DNA of 64,000 bases from Betaproteobacteria bacterium. GTDB lineage: Bacteria > Pseudomonadota > Gammaproteobacteria > Burkholderiales > Casimicrobiaceae. The DNA lies in assembly GCA_016717855.1 (NCBI GenBank), contig JADKEV010000012.1:144721-208720 (forward strand), in the 5' to 3' direction. Made by a program: the position numbers and the translations under genes. Positions 23,092 through 33,044 of this stretch are shown here, piece after piece. Below the pieces are notes generated by a model. That model did no database searches, was not told where the DNA came from, and saw only the letters and a list, made by a program, of their open reading frames with translations. The number at the start of each line of letters is the position of its first letter. Position 1 is the first letter of the stretch.

Positions 23092-25503
23092 TCACTCTCT
23101 CGTTTTCAGGACCGATACGAGGTCCAGATTGTCGATCCGGTTGCGCACGATCAGCGCCGAGACCACACCGGCGATGACGACGGTCGCGCCGGCGTACAGA
23201 TAGGTCGGCGGCAGGATCACCAGCGGAATCTCGAACGCTTCGCCATGCGTTAGCGTGACGATCAACAGCGACAGGTAGTAGCCTGCCACGAACCCGGCCG
23301 GGATCGCCAGCAGGATTTCCATGGCCAGTTCCCCGAGCAGCAGCACCGAGACTTCGCCGCGCGTCATCCCCAGCACGCGCAGGCTGGCGAGTTCCCAGGC
23401 GCGCTCGGCGAGCTGGATGCGCGCGTTGTTGTAGACCACGCCGACGGCGATGATGGCCGCGAAAATGGTGAGGACGCCGGTGTAGAAGAGCAGGTTGCGC
23501 GCGGTCGTCGAACGGAACGTGTCAAGCAGCGTCGACTTGACAATCACCGTCGCCACGCCGGGTACGTCCTTCAGCCGGGTCAGCAGCGCGTCCTGGTCGG
23601 CGCGGTCCACCACCAGCGCGGCGGTCGACACGACCGGGCCGTCGCCCACGATCCGGTTGAGGTCCGCGAGGCGCATCCAGGCGTTCATCCCGGCCAGCTC
23701 GTGCACCGTGCCCGCGACGCGCAGCGTGGCCTGCGCGCGCCGGCCCTCCATCAACTCCAGCGTGACCGTGTCGCCGGGGCCCACGCCCAGACGCCGGGCA
23801 ACCCGCGTGGTGAGCAGCACCGCGTCGGGCGCCGGCGCGGCCTGGCCGGTATCGACGTCGATGATTCGCTGCAGTTGCGCTCCCTCGGCCAGGCCGGTGA
23901 CGCCGGCGCGGTAGGAGCGGTGCCCCGCCCGCAGCCGCGCGCCGACGGTACGGCTGGTTTCCACCTGCCGCACCCCGGGCAGGCGCGACAGGTCGAAGCG
24001 CACCGACTCGGGGACCGGTTCGGCGAAGCCCAGGTAGACCGCGGCCGGCTGCGCGACGTGGAACTGGATGTCGATGAAATGGTTGACCGCGTCGGTCCAG
24101 AACGTGCCCGAGATCACGATCGCGACCGACCCCGCGATCCCCGCGACGGTCATCGCCGCGCGCCCCGGGCGGCGCTCGATATTGCGCAGGATCATCCGCT
24201 GCGAGGGGGTCGCGAGGCGGCCGAGGCCCAGGCGCTCGAGCAGCAGCGGCCGGAACTCCGCGGGCGCCGGCGGCCGCAGCGCTTCGGCGGGCTTCAGCGC
24301 GACCACGCCGCGGATGGCGGCGAGCGTGCCGCCGAATCCTGCCAGGAGCGCTACCAGCGAGCCGGCGGCGACCACCCAGGGCGACAGGACGTAGTTGAGC
24401 GTGGGAAAACGGAAGAACTCGGTGTAGAGGCCCGTGATGGTGCGGCCCAGCCAGTCGCCCAGGCCGATGCCCATCAGGATACCCATCGCGACCACGACGG
24501 AGGCGAGCTTCAGATAATGGAAGCCGATCGCGAGGTCGTCGTACCCCAGCGCCTTGAACGCCGCGATTTCGCCGCGCTGCGCGTTGACCTGGCGGTGCAG
24601 CACCACGTTGAGGATGAATGCCGCCACCAGCAGGAACACCGCCGGCAGGATCGTGCCCATGACGCGCTGCTGCTCGATTTCCTGCGACAGGACCTTGTGC
24701 GAGATCTGCTCGGCGCGGCCGTAGCCGCCGCGCGTGCCATACGGCTCGAGCAGCCGGTCGAGTTCGGCCACGACGGCCGCTGTCGTGGCATCGCCGGCCG
24801 TCTCGCCATCCCGGACGCGGCTGCCATCCGCCAGGCGCAACGCCACCGAATTGAAGGCGCCTTCCATGTTGTACGCCGCCGCCAGTGCCCCGGCGTCCAT
24901 CCAGATGACGGCGAACCACTCGTCGTCGGGCAGCGCGCCCCCGCGCGTGACGAAGATGAACTCGGGCGAGAGCGCCGTGCCGACGATGGTCAGCCGCTCG
25001 CGCTTGCCGTTGAGCAGGACGCGGATCTCGCTCCCGAGCGCGAGCTTGCGCACTTCGGCGAACCGGTTGTTGACCAGCACCTCTCCCGCCGCGCCGGGCG
25101 CGGGCCAGCGCCCGGTCTTGAGCGACAGCCGGTTCATCGCCTGCGGCAGCGCCGCGTCGACGATGGCGGCGACCGGAATGCCGATCACGCGTGCCGTCAT
25201 CGGCTGCACGACGCCGGGGACGTCGAGCTGCACGTCGCGCACCACGCGCGTCTGCACCGCCGACACGCCCGGGATGTCCGCTATGCGCGCGGCCAGGAAA
25301 TCCGGCGCGCGCCGCGCCTCGGCGAACACGTGCGGGAAGCGCGCGGCGTCATAGTACTGCCCGCGGGTGAGCAGCAGCGACTCATGCGTCGACATCGATG
25401 CCAGGAAGCCGCCGATCCCGCAGGCGATGACCAGCGCGATCGAGACGACCTGGGTCTTGATCGTCCACAGGTCGCGCAGCAGCTTGCGGTCGAGTGCCTT
25501 CAT
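23092..25503 (-). CDS. ABC transporter permease (FtsX/MacB-like, duplicated)
   Basis: An 803-residue membrane protein made of two FtsX-like halves. There is an N-terminal helix, a large periplasmic region (about 45-260), three helices near 270-400 with the FtsX signature QRGEIAAFKALGYDDL, then a second helix, a second periplasmic domain and three final helices with WELASLRVLGMTRGEV. The start at 25503 lies five bases after the ATPase stop. The adaptor gene starts 9 bases after its own stop. Export of an unidentified substrate together with the neighbouring ATPase and HlyD protein is inferred. Confidence 0.9.
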   Translation of the reverse strand: MKALDRKLLRDLWTIKTQVVSIALVIACGIGGFLASMSTHESLLLTRGQYYDAARFPHVFAEARRAPDFLAARIADIPGVSAVQTRVVRDVQLDVPGVVQPMTARVIGIPVAAIVDAALPQAMNRLSLKTGRWPAPGAAGEVLVNNRFAEVRKLALGSEIRVLLNGKRERLTIVGTALSPEFIFVTRGGALPDDEWFAVIWMDAGALAAAYNMEGAFNSVALRLADGSRVRDGETAGDATTAAVVAELDRLLEPYGTRGGYGRAEQISHKVLSQEIEQQRVMGTILPAVFLLVAAFILNVVLHRQVNAQRGEIAAFKALGYDDLAIGFHYLKLASVVVAMGILMGIGLGDWLGRTITGLYTEFFRFPTLNYVLSPWVVAAGSLVALLAGFGGTLAAIRGVVALKPAEALRPPAPAEFRPLLLERLGLGRLATPSQRMILRNIERRPGRAAMTVAGIAGSVAIVISGTFWTDAVNHFIDIQFHVAQPAAVYLGFAEPVPESVRFDLSRLPGVRQVETSRTVGARLRAGHRSYRAGVTGLAEGAQLQRIIDVDTGQAAPAPDAVLLTTRVARRLGVGPGDTVTLELMEGRRAQATLRVAGTVHELAGMNAWMRLADLNRIVGDGPVVSTAALVVDRADQDALLTRLKDVPGVATVIVKSTLLDTFRSTTARNLLFYTGVLTIFAAIIAVGVVYNNARIQLAERAWELASLRVLGMTRGEVSVLLLGELAMEILLAIPAGFVAGYYLSLLIVTLTHGEAFEIPLVILPPTYLYAGATVVIAGVVSALIVRNRIDNLDLVSVLKTRE

Positions 25504-25508
25504 GACCG

Positions 25509-26246
25509 TCACCAGGAAAGCTCGGACGCCGAGAGCTTGCGGGGGTTCCGCTCTATCCCCGCCATGCGCCCGTTGGCGAAGCGCCACACGCGGTCCGCCA
25601 TCCCGGCGATCGCCGCGTTGTGCGTGATCACGATCGCCGTGGTGCCGAGTTCCGCATTGATCCGCGCGATCACATCGAGCACCAGCTTGCCCGTCTCGTA
25701 GTCGAGCGCGCCGGTGGGCTCGTCGCACAGCAGCACCTGCGGGCGCTTGGCGATCGCGCGCGCGATCGCCACGCGCTGCTGCTCGCCGCCGGAGAGCTGC
25801 GACGGGAAGTGGTCGAGGCGTTCGCCCAGGCCCACCCACTCCAGCGCCTCCTCGGGCGCCATCGGATGCTCGGAAATGTCGGTGACCAGCGCGACATTCT
25901 CGCGTGTGGTCAGGCTGGGAATCAGGTTGTAGAACTGGAAGACGAAGCCGACGTGCTCGCGGCGGTAGCGCGTGAGCTCGGCTTCGGTCGCCCCGGTGAG
26001 CGTGTGGTCGAGAAAGCGGACTTCGCCGGCGGTGGGCACGTCGAGTCCGCCCAGGATGTTGAGCAGCGTCGACTTGCCGCTGCCGGAAGGGCCCAGCAGC
26101 ACGATGAACTCGCCCGCCGCCACATCCAGGTCCACGCCGCGCAGCGCGTGCACGTCGACTTCGCCCATCCGGTAGATCTTGGTCAGGCCGCGCGCGACGA
26201 AGATCGGCGGCGCGGCAGCGGGCGCAGTGGTGGTGGCTTCGGACAT
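25509..26246 (-). CDS. ABC transporter ATP-binding protein (MacB/LolD type)
   Basis: A 245-residue ATPase with all motifs intact: Walker A GPSGSGKST (52-60), Q-loop FQFYNLIPSLT, signature LSGGEQQR, Walker B LLCDEPTGALD and switch His in VITHNAA. This is the class that powers FtsX-type permeases (LolD, MacB, FtsE). It is the first gene of the exporter operon and is divergent from the alcohol dehydrogenase gene, with an FNR-type site between them at 26297. Confidence 0.93.
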   Translation of the reverse strand: MSEATTTAPAAAPPIFVARGLTKIYRMGEVDVHALRGVDLDVAAGEFIVLLGPSGSGKSTLLNILGGLDVPTAGEVRFLDHTLTGATEAELTRYRREHVGFVFQFYNLIPSLTTRENVALVTDISEHPMAPEEALEWVGLGERLDHFPSQLSGGEQQRVAIARAIAKRPQVLLCDEPTGALDYETGKLVLDVIARINAELGTTAIVITHNAAIAGMADRVWRFANGRMAGIERNPRKLSASELSW

Positions 26247-26296
26247 GGCGGGTTCCGTGCAATGTTCCTATCTTGGCCCATTCGCGCCGGGCGTGG

Positions 26297-26310
26297 TTGA
26301 CACGGGTCAA
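26297..26310. promoter_or_regulatory. FNR/FixK-type site TTGACACGGGTCAA
   Basis: TTGAC-N4-GTCAA lies between the divergent ABC exporter (51 bases away) and the zinc alcohol dehydrogenase (79 bases away). It is the same form as the sites at 13883 and 41879. Confidence 0.5.
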
Positions 26311-26388
26311 GCGCGCGCCTCGCCCGCCCTTGACTTGCGCGCGGCGTGCGCCGATCCTCGGGTTTCCTCATCGACGAGCTGCCACCCC

Positions 26389-27389
26389 ATGCGTTCGATG
26401 CAACAGGCCGCGGCGGGCCTGCCGCTGCAACTCGTGCGCCGCGACCCGGGCCGGCCGGGTCCGGGACAGGTCCTGCTGCGCGTCTGCGCGTGCGGAGTAT
26501 GCCGGACCGACCTGCACATCGTCGATGGCGAATTGCCGCGCCTCGGCCACCCTGTCGTGCCCGGCCATGAAATCGTCGGCATCGTCGAAGCCGCGGGAGC
26601 GGGCGTGGAGCGCTGCGCGCCGGGCATGCGCGTCGGCGTCCCGTGGCTGGGCTGGACCTGCGGGACGTGCGCGTACTGCGCCAGCGGCCGCGAAAACCTA
26701 TGCGATGCGGCGCGCTTCACCGGCTATCACCTCGACGGCGGCTATGCCGACTACGCGCTGGCCGACAGCCGCTACTGCTTCCCCCTGCCCGAGGCGTATG
26801 GCGACGCCGAGGCGGCGCCGTTGCTGTGCGCCGGACTGATCGGCTACCGCGCGTTGCGCCGCGCCGGCACGGCGCGGCGGCTGGGCATCTATGGCTTCGG
26901 CGCTGCGGCCCACATCGTCGCGCAAGTCGCGCGCCACCAGGGACGCGAAGTCTACGCGTTCACGCGCGCCGGCGATGCCGCCGCCCGGGCGCTGGCGCTG
27001 TCGCTGGGGGCGGCGTGGGCCGGCGACTCGGGGGCGCCGCCACCGGAACCGCTGGACGCGGCGATCCTGTTCGCGCCGGTCGGCGCGCTGGTGCCGGCCG
27101 CGCTGCGCGCCGTCGTCAAGGGCGGCACCGTCGTCTGCGCCGGGATCCACATGAGCGACATCCCGTCGTTTCCGTACGCGATCCTGTGGGGGAGCGGCAG
27201 ATCGTCTCGGTCGCCAACCTGACGCGTCTGGACGGGGAGGAATTCCTGGCGCTGGCCCCGAAGATACCGGTGCGCACGACGGTCGAGACCTACCCGCTGG
27301 AGCAGGCCAACGAAGCGCTGGCAAGACTGCGCCAGGGCCGCGTCACTGGCGCGGCCGTGCTGCTGACCGGCCACTCCGGGGCGCGCTGA
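26389..27389 (+). CDS. Zinc-dependent alcohol dehydrogenase, frameshifted near 27188
   Basis: An MDR-family alcohol dehydrogenase of about 333 residues if read through. The catalytic zinc site (CGVCRTDLH, then GHE) and the structural zinc site (four Cys in TCGTCAYCASGRENLC) are present. The nucleotide-binding turn is GIYGFGAAAHIVAQVARHQG. The first frame runs into a stop at 27222 after ILWGSGR. In the next frame the expected C-terminus (RQIVSVANLTRLDGEEFL) continues to 27389. A single G missing from the five-G run at 27188-27192 would restore the gene. It is either an error or a recent inactivation. Confidence 0.82.
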
Positions 27390-27421
27390 GCCGTCGCCGG
27401 CGCCCGGCGGGCGGCCGGCAT

Positions 27422-28261
27422 TCAATGCGACATCAGCACCGGCACCGTCATTTCGCCCAGGATGGTGCGGGTCACGCCGCCGAACGCCATCTCGCGCACG
27501 CGCGAATGCCCGTAGCCGCCCATCACGATCAGGTCCGCTTCGAGGTCGAAGGCGCGCGAGAGCAGCCAGGCCCCGACATCGACATCGCCGGCGTGGCTCT
27601 CCGTGGCTTCCACGCGCACGCCGTGGCGCGCCAGGAACAACCCGATGTCCGCGCCAGGTTGCGCGCCATGCCGGATCGACGTTTCGGGGTTGACCGCGAG
27701 CACCGTGACCTTGGCCGCGCGCTGCAGGAAGGGCAGCGCATCGGTGACCGCGCGCGCCGCTTCGCGTCCCGCATCCCATGCGACCAGCACGCGCTTGCCC
27801 ACGGTCGGGTACGCGCCCACGCTGGGAATCAGCAGCACCGGCCGCCCGCACGCGAGCACCGCCTGCCCGGGGAAGGCAGCCTCCATCAGCGAGTTCTCGT
27901 CGTCCCGGTCGGTTTGGCCAAGTATCAGCAGATCGGCATAGCGTGCGTGCGTGGCGATCGCGTCGACCGGCCAATGGTCGTCGAAGCGGAACTCGGCGCC
28001 GGTCACGCCGGCCTGCGCCGTCCGCTGGCTGAACTCCGCTGACATGCGCTCGATCTGCCGCTGCTGCCAGTCGCGCAGCCTGCCTTCGAGAAACTCGGTG
28101 CCGATCTCGACGCGCGCGTAGTTGGGGATTTCCGGCTCCCGCATCAGGAACAGCCCGGTCAGGTGGGCGTCGAACTCAAGCGCCAGCTTTGCCGCCAGTT
28201 CGATCCGTTCCGCGCAGCGGCGATCGTTGTCCAGATGCACGACCATGGTCTTGAAGCTCAT
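27422..28261 (-). CDS. Universal stress protein (tandem UspA-like)
   Basis: A 279-residue protein with two Usp-like halves. The second ends in the ATP-binding type motif VMGGYGHSRVREMAFGGVTRTIL, and the first half (MVVHLDNDRRCAERIELAAK) is more divergent. The ATG at 28261 follows GGGAGAAA. Proteins of this kind are often under control of FNR/ANR in low oxygen, and a matching site lies 101 bases upstream (28362). The gene is convergent with the alcohol dehydrogenase. Confidence 0.88.
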   Translation of the reverse strand: MSFKTMVVHLDNDRRCAERIELAAKLALEFDAHLTGLFLMREPEIPNYARVEIGTEFLEGRLRDWQQRQIERMSAEFSQRTAQAGVTGAEFRFDDHWPVDAIATHARYADLLILGQTDRDDENSLMEAAFPGQAVLACGRPVLLIPSVGAYPTVGKRVLVAWDAGREAARAVTDALPFLQRAAKVTVLAVNPETSIRHGAQPGADIGLFLARHGVRVEATESHAGDVDVGAWLLSRAFDLEADLIVMGGYGHSRVREMAFGGVTRTILGEMTVPVLMSH

Positions 28262-28361
28262 CGCGTTTCTCCCATCTGATTTGGGTACCGGACTTCCGGC
28301 CTGCCGCCCCGTTCCGGAGGCGGCCTTCCCGATTACTGTACCAGCCCCATCGCGCCGGACC

Positions 28362-28375
28362 TTGAGCGAAGTCAA
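28362..28375. promoter_or_regulatory. FNR/FixK-type site TTGAGCGAAGTCAA
   Basis: It lies 101 bases upstream of the Usp start on the minus strand. The outer TTGA and TCAA are exact and one inner base pair deviates from the best form. Confidence 0.4.
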
Positions 28376-28433
28376 CGCGGCGCCGGACGGCTATCGGCGG
28401 GTGGGTGGAGCAGGGCGGCGGCCGCCGCCGGCA

Positions 28434-29498
28434 TCAGGACCGGCGATGGAACCACAGCAGCGACAGTGCCGCCGCGATTGCGATCAGCAGCGCTGCGCCC
28501 GCACTGAACAGCGCGCTGATCTCGGTCTCCTTGCGCTCCAGTCCGAATTTCAGCGTCAGGCTCTGGTAGACCTTGCGCAGGTCGTCGGCGGTGCCGGCGT
28601 AGAAGTACTCGGCGCCGGTGATGGCAGCGACGGATTTCAGTGTCTCTTCGTCCAGGCGCACGTAGAACGACCAGTTCTCGTCGCCGATCATCGAGCCTTC
28701 CTTGGTGCCGAAGCCCACCGTGTAAACTCGCACGCCGCGGTCGGCGGCCAGCTTCGCCGCCGCGATCGGGTCGGGCCCGGTGGTCCGCCGCCCGTCGCTG
28801 AGCAGGACGATCGCGCCGGACGTGAACGAGCCGGGCGGCACCGGCGTGAATTCCTTCTTCGCCGCCTTGTCCGCCTTGCGCGGACGGTCGAGTGACGCGG
28901 CGCCGCCGCCGTACCGTGAAAAGCCGCTGTCGAACACCGCGGCTTCGAGATCGATGCCGGCATCGGGCAGGAGTTGCGCCAGCGACACCAGCAGGCCGCT
29001 GCCGGTGGCCGTGGCGCGCTGGAGCTGGAAGCGGCTGACGGCGGCGACCAGGTCGTCGCGATTCTCGGTCGGCGTCTGCACCACGTTCGCCGTGCCCGCG
29101 AACGAGACGATCCCCATCCGTACGTTGCGCGGCAGGTCCTCGACGAAGGCCTTGACCGCGGCCTGCGCGGCGGTGATCCGGTTGGGTGCCACGTCGGTGG
29201 CCATCATGCTGCGCGAGACGTCCACCGCGAGGATCAGCGTCATGTATTCCGAGGGCAGCGTGATGGTCGCGCTGGGCCGGGCCATGGCCACGATCGCTAT
29301 CGTCAGCGCGGCCAGGATCAGGGCCGGAGGCAGATGGCGCCGGATCGCCTGGCCGCGGCCGATGGCGCCGCGGACCAGCATCAGGCTGGCATAGTTGACC
29401 GCCGCCTTTTTCTTCCGGCGCAGCGCAACCACGTAAGCGGCCACCAGCGCCGGTATCAAGAGCAACAGCCACAGCAGATCGGGCCACAGAAACCGCAT
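28434..29498 (-). CDS. VWA-domain membrane protein (BatA-like)
   Basis: A 354-residue protein. Two N-terminal membrane helices (about 5-25 and 55-75) precede a von Willebrand factor A domain with the MIDAS motif VDVSRSM (residues about 92-98), followed by the distal TGSG and LLSDG motifs. A last helix near the C-terminus is followed by HRRS. GGAGG precedes the ATG at 29498. It is a paralogue of the VWA protein at 33045, which ends the MoxR-DUF58 operon, but lies on the other strand, divergent from the protease gene. Confidence 0.88.
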   Translation of the reverse strand: MRFLWPDLLWLLLLIPALVAAYVVALRRKKKAAVNYASLMLVRGAIGRGQAIRRHLPPALILAALTIAIVAMARPSATITLPSEYMTLILAVDVSRSMMATDVAPNRITAAQAAVKAFVEDLPRNVRMGIVSFAGTANVVQTPTENRDDLVAAVSRFQLQRATATGSGLLVSLAQLLPDAGIDLEAAVFDSGFSRYGGGAASLDRPRKADKAAKKEFTPVPPGSFTSGAIVLLSDGRRTTGPDPIAAAKLAADRGVRVYTVGFGTKEGSMIGDENWSFYVRLDEETLKSVAAITGAEYFYAGTADDLRKVYQSLTLKFGLERKETEISALFSAGAALLIAIAAALSLLWFHRRS

Positions 29499-29668
29499 CG
29501 ATCCTCCTCGCCGGCGATTATAGTACGGGCGGGACGCCCCGGATGCGCGGCGTCGCCGGGTGTTGCGAAAATGCGCGAAGCGCATCGCGGGCCGCAGCGC
29601 GGCACCCATCCGGCGCCCAGCCGATGTATGCTTCCAGACTTTCAGGCTCCGGGGATGCGGCCAGCGAA

Positions 29669-30986
29669 ATGAAAAGGGCAGCGGTCTATAGCGGCAGGAG
29701 CCGGACCAGCGGACGCGCGCAGGCGGATGACGCCGGCGCAGCCGCCACGCAGGACCCGGGTGCGGATGCGGCAACGAGTGTGCCCGCCGGCGCGTCGCGC
29801 ACGCTGCGCGGCCGCCTGCGCGCCTTTCGCCACCGCCACGAGGGGTCCCTGCTGTTCGCCGCTGGGTTGCTGATCGCCGCCGTGGCGGTGCTGTTCTACC
29901 AGGCCAACCAGCCGCCGGCGCGCGAATTCGTCCAGGAAGACATCGACGCCGCGGTGCTGCACACGCTGGAGAACAAGACGCTGCCGTCGCGCGCGGCCAA
30001 GGCGGCCGAGCTGGTCCGGCAGTCGGTCGTCCGGGTCAACGGCTTCGACGACGACAAGGATGAGGCCGGCGACGCCGCCGACGCGAAAGATTCCAAGGGC
30101 CCCAAGGACCCGAAGGGCTCCAAGGACCCGACCACGCGAAGAACCAAAGAAGGACGCCGGCAATTCGAAAGGCGCGAACGGAGCAAAGGAGCCCAATACC
30201 GCGAAGGGCGCCAGGGACCACAGGGACGGCAAGGCCCCGGCCAACGCCAGGGACTCGAAGGGCGGCAAGGATGGGCCGGCCGGCAAGGATGCGAAGGGAT
30301 CCGGCGACTCGAAGAGCGCGAAGAGTTCGAAGGATCCCCGGGACTCGAAGGACTCCAGGGATTCGAAGGACTCCAAGGATCCGAAGGACCCGGCCGACAG
30401 GCACGCCCGCAAGGGCGACGACCCCGATCATCCGGATGGCGAAGGCAGGCTGGGCCGGGTCGGCAGCGGTGTGGTGATCCTCGACAACGGCACGATACTC
30501 ACCAATCTGCACGTCGTCGCCGGCGCCAAGCGGCTGACCGTCACGTTTTACGACGGCACGGAGTCGGAGGCGACGCTGGTCGCCGCGCAGCCGGAGAACG
30601 ACCTCGCCGTCATCCGCGCGAAGAAGATACCCGACGACCTGCCGGCGGCGACGCTGGGCGCGTCGAACCGGCTGATGCCGGGCGACGACGTGGTCGCCGT
30701 GGGCTTTCCGTTCGGCATCGGCCCGTCGGTGTCGGCGGGCGTGGTTTCCGGCCTGAACCGCGGGTTCCGCTCCGGCGACGGCAAGCGGAAACTCGGCCGG
30801 CTGATCCAGTTCGATGCCGCGGTCAATCCCGGCAATTCGGGCGGCCCGCTGATCACGATGGATGGCGAGGTGGTGGGTGTCGTCACCGCCATCTTCAACC
30901 CGACCGAGCATCGCACGTTCATCGGCATCGGCTTCGCCGCGACCATTGAAAGCGCGGGCAGCGCGGTGGGCATTCCGCCGTTCTGA
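29669..30986 (+). CDS. Membrane-anchored trypsin-like (HtrA-type) serine protease, frame broken in linker
   Basis: The first part (frame starting at 29669) has a cytoplasmic Arg-rich tail, one membrane helix near 29851-29906 (LLFAAGLLIAAVAVLFYQ) and a region with AELVRQSVVRVNGF. From about 30130-30145 the sense continues in another frame through a Lys/Asp/Ser/Gly/Pro-rich linker of about 90 residues. It then enters a protease domain with His in TNLHVVAGA, Asp in ENDLAVI and Ser in NPGNSGGPL. No PDZ domain follows; the protein ends at IPPF. One extra base or two lost in the repetitive linker explain the break. It precedes the MoxR-DUF58-VWA genes. Confidence 0.75.
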
Positions 30987-31021
30987 GCGCGGCATTCAAC
31001 CCAAACCAGCGAAAGGGACTC

Positions 31022-32035
31022 ATGGACGACAGGCAGATGGAGCGCGGCGAAATCACTTCTCTGATGGAGAATGTCCTCTACGAAGTCAAGCGCATCGTCG
31101 TCGGGCAGGATCATTTCCTCGAGCGCGTCCTGGTGGCGATGCTCGCGCAGGGCCATCTGCTGGTCGAGGGCGTGCCGGGACTGGCCAAGACGCTGACCGT
31201 GAAGACGCTCGCGCGGACGCTGCGCGGCCAGTTCAAGCGCATCCAGTTCACGCCGGACCTGCTGCCCGCGGACCTGGTCGGGACGCGGGTCTACAACCAG
31301 AAATCGGGCGAGTTCAGCACCAGCCTGGGGCCGGTGTTCTGCAACCTGCTGCTCGCCGACGAAATCAACCGTGCGCCGGCCAAGGTGCAGAGCGCGCTGC
31401 TGGAGGTGATGCAGGAGTACCAGGTCACGATCGCCGGCGAGACGCACAAGGTGCCGCAGCCGTTCCTGGTGATGGCGACGCAGAACCCGATCGAGACCGA
31501 GGGCACGTATCCGCTGCCGGAGGCGCAGGTCGACCGGTTCATGATGAAGATCCTGATCGGCTATCCGAGCGAGGACGAGGAATTCGTGATCGTCGAGCGC
31601 GTGACGGGGCCGGCGACCGACGTGGCGGCCCTTGCCACGCCGGAGCAACTGAGCTTGCTGCAGCAGGAATGCCGCAAGATCTACGTCGACCCGGACCTGA
31701 TCCGCTACGCGGTCAGGCTGGTCGCGGCCACGCGCGAGCCGGCGCGTTTCGGCCTGCAGGACATCGCCCGCTACATCACGTTCGGCGCCAGTCCGCGCGC
31801 GACCATCCACCTGATCGAGGGCGGGCGGGCGCTCGCCTTCCTGCGCGGCCGCCATTTCGTGCTGCCCGAAGACGTCACCGACCTGGTGCCCGACGTGCTG
31901 CGCCATCGCCTGGTGCTGTCGTACGAAGCGCTGTCCGACGGCCAGTCGCCGGATGGGCTCGTGTCGCGGATCATGCAGGCGGTCCGCGCCCCCGACAAGC
32001 CGCTCGCCGCGCATGTTCAAGTTCCTGCGGAGTAG
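31022..32035 (+). CDS. MoxR-family AAA+ ATPase
   Basis: A 337-residue ATPase with Walker A GVPGLAKT (50-57), Walker B LLLADEIN (109-116), sensor 1 (MATQNPIE) and an arginine finger region, then the helical lid. MoxR proteins act as chaperones that insert cofactors or assemble complexes, together with VWA proteins. The next gene (DUF58) starts 23 bases before its stop, so translation is coupled. AAAGGGA precedes the ATG. Confidence 0.93.
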   Translation: MDDRQMERGEITSLMENVLYEVKRIVVGQDHFLERVLVAMLAQGHLLVEGVPGLAKTLTVKTLARTLRGQFKRIQFTPDLLPADLVGTRVYNQKSGEFSTSLGPVFCNLLLADEINRAPAKVQSALLEVMQEYQVTIAGETHKVPQPFLVMATQNPIETEGTYPLPEAQVDRFMMKILIGYPSEDEEFVIVERVTGPATDVAALATPEQLSLLQQECRKIYVDPDLIRYAVRLVAATREPARFGLQDIARYITFGASPRATIHLIEGGRALAFLRGRHFVLPEDVTDLVPDVLRHRLVLSYEALSDGQSPDGLVSRIMQAVRAPDKPLAAHVQVPAE

Positions 32036-33029
32036 GAAGCGCGCGGCGCCGGCGGCTGCGCCGGCAGGAGGCGGGACGGCGCCGGCACCCGCCGCCAGGC
32101 CGCGCCGCGCCGATCCGGACGCGCTGCTGCGCCGCCTCGAGTGGACGGTGATCCGCCGCCTCGACGGCATGCTGCAGGGCGACTACCGCAACCTGCTGCG
32201 CGGCTTCGGGCTCGACTTCGCCGACCTGCGCGAATACCAGCCCCACGACGACGTCCGCTACATCGACTGGAACGTCACCGCGCGGCTGCAGACGCCGTAC
32301 GTCAGGGAGTTCCAGGAGGATCGCGAAATCACCGCCTGGTTCCTGCTCGACCTGAGCGGGTCGGTGGACTTCGGCTCGCGCGAGGTGAAGAAGCGCGAGC
32401 TGTCGGTTGAACTGGTCACCGTGCTCGCGCGCCTGCTGACCCGCTACGGCAACCGCGTTGGCGCGGTGATCTACCGCAACGGCCGCATTCAGGTCGTACC
32501 GCCGCGCGGCGGGCGGCGTCAGGTCCTGCACCTGATCGACCGCATGCAGCGCATCGACGAACAATCCGACGGCATGGAAACCGACCTCGCCGGGTTGCTG
32601 CGGAGCGCCGAGCAGGCAATCAAGCGCCGTTCGGCGGTGTTCATCGTGTCGGACTTCATCAGCACCCCCGGCTGGGAGAGGGCGCTCAGCCTGCTCGCGC
32701 GCCGGCACGAAATCGTCGCGGCGCGGCTGTTCGATCCGCTGGAGCTCGCGCTGCCCGACCTGGGCTTTGTCGTGCTGCAGGACGCCGAGACCGGCGAGCA
32801 GCTGTTCGTCGACACCCAGGACAAGGGCTTTCGCGAGCGCTTCCAGGACGGCGCCCTGCGCCGCGAAGCGGCGCTGCGCAGCGCGCTCGCCCACGCCGGC
32901 GTCGACTGCCTCGAACTGGCGACCGATGACAACCTGGGCGAGGCGCTGTTGCGCTTCACGGGCTTGCGCAAGCGCCGCAGCCAGCTCGCCGCCGGCGGCG
33001 GCGCCATCCACCGGCAGCTCGCGCTCTGA
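32013..33029 (+). CDS. DUF58 domain-containing protein
   Basis: A 338-residue protein. The N-terminal 35 residues are Ala/Pro/Arg-rich. The family core starts with LRRLEWTVIRRLDGMLQGDY and the signature DLREYQPHDDVRYIDWNVTA. A VWA-like fold follows (LLDLSGSVDFG, then IVSDF). It overlaps the MoxR gene and is followed by the VWA gene 15 bases later. It probably works as a partner of MoxR in the same complex. No membrane helix is evident. Confidence 0.9.
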   Translation: MFKFLRSRKRAAPAAAPAGGGTAPAPAARPRRADPDALLRRLEWTVIRRLDGMLQGDYRNLLRGFGLDFADLREYQPHDDVRYIDWNVTARLQTPYVREFQEDREITAWFLLDLSGSVDFGSREVKKRELSVELVTVLARLLTRYGNRVGAVIYRNGRIQVVPPRGGRRQVLHLIDRMQRIDEQSDGMETDLAGLLRSAEQAIKRRSAVFIVSDFISTPGWERALSLLARRHEIVAARLFDPLELALPDLGFVVLQDAETGEQLFVDTQDKGFRERFQDGALRREAALRSALAHAGVDCLELATDDNLGEALLRFTGLRKRRSQLAAGGGAIHRQLAL

Positions 33030-33044
33030 GCGGAGACGCCTAGC

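Noticed and set aside
27390..27421. GC-rich hairpin between alcohol dehydrogenase and Usp as a terminator
   Set aside because: The stem is short and imperfect and there is no T-run in either direction.
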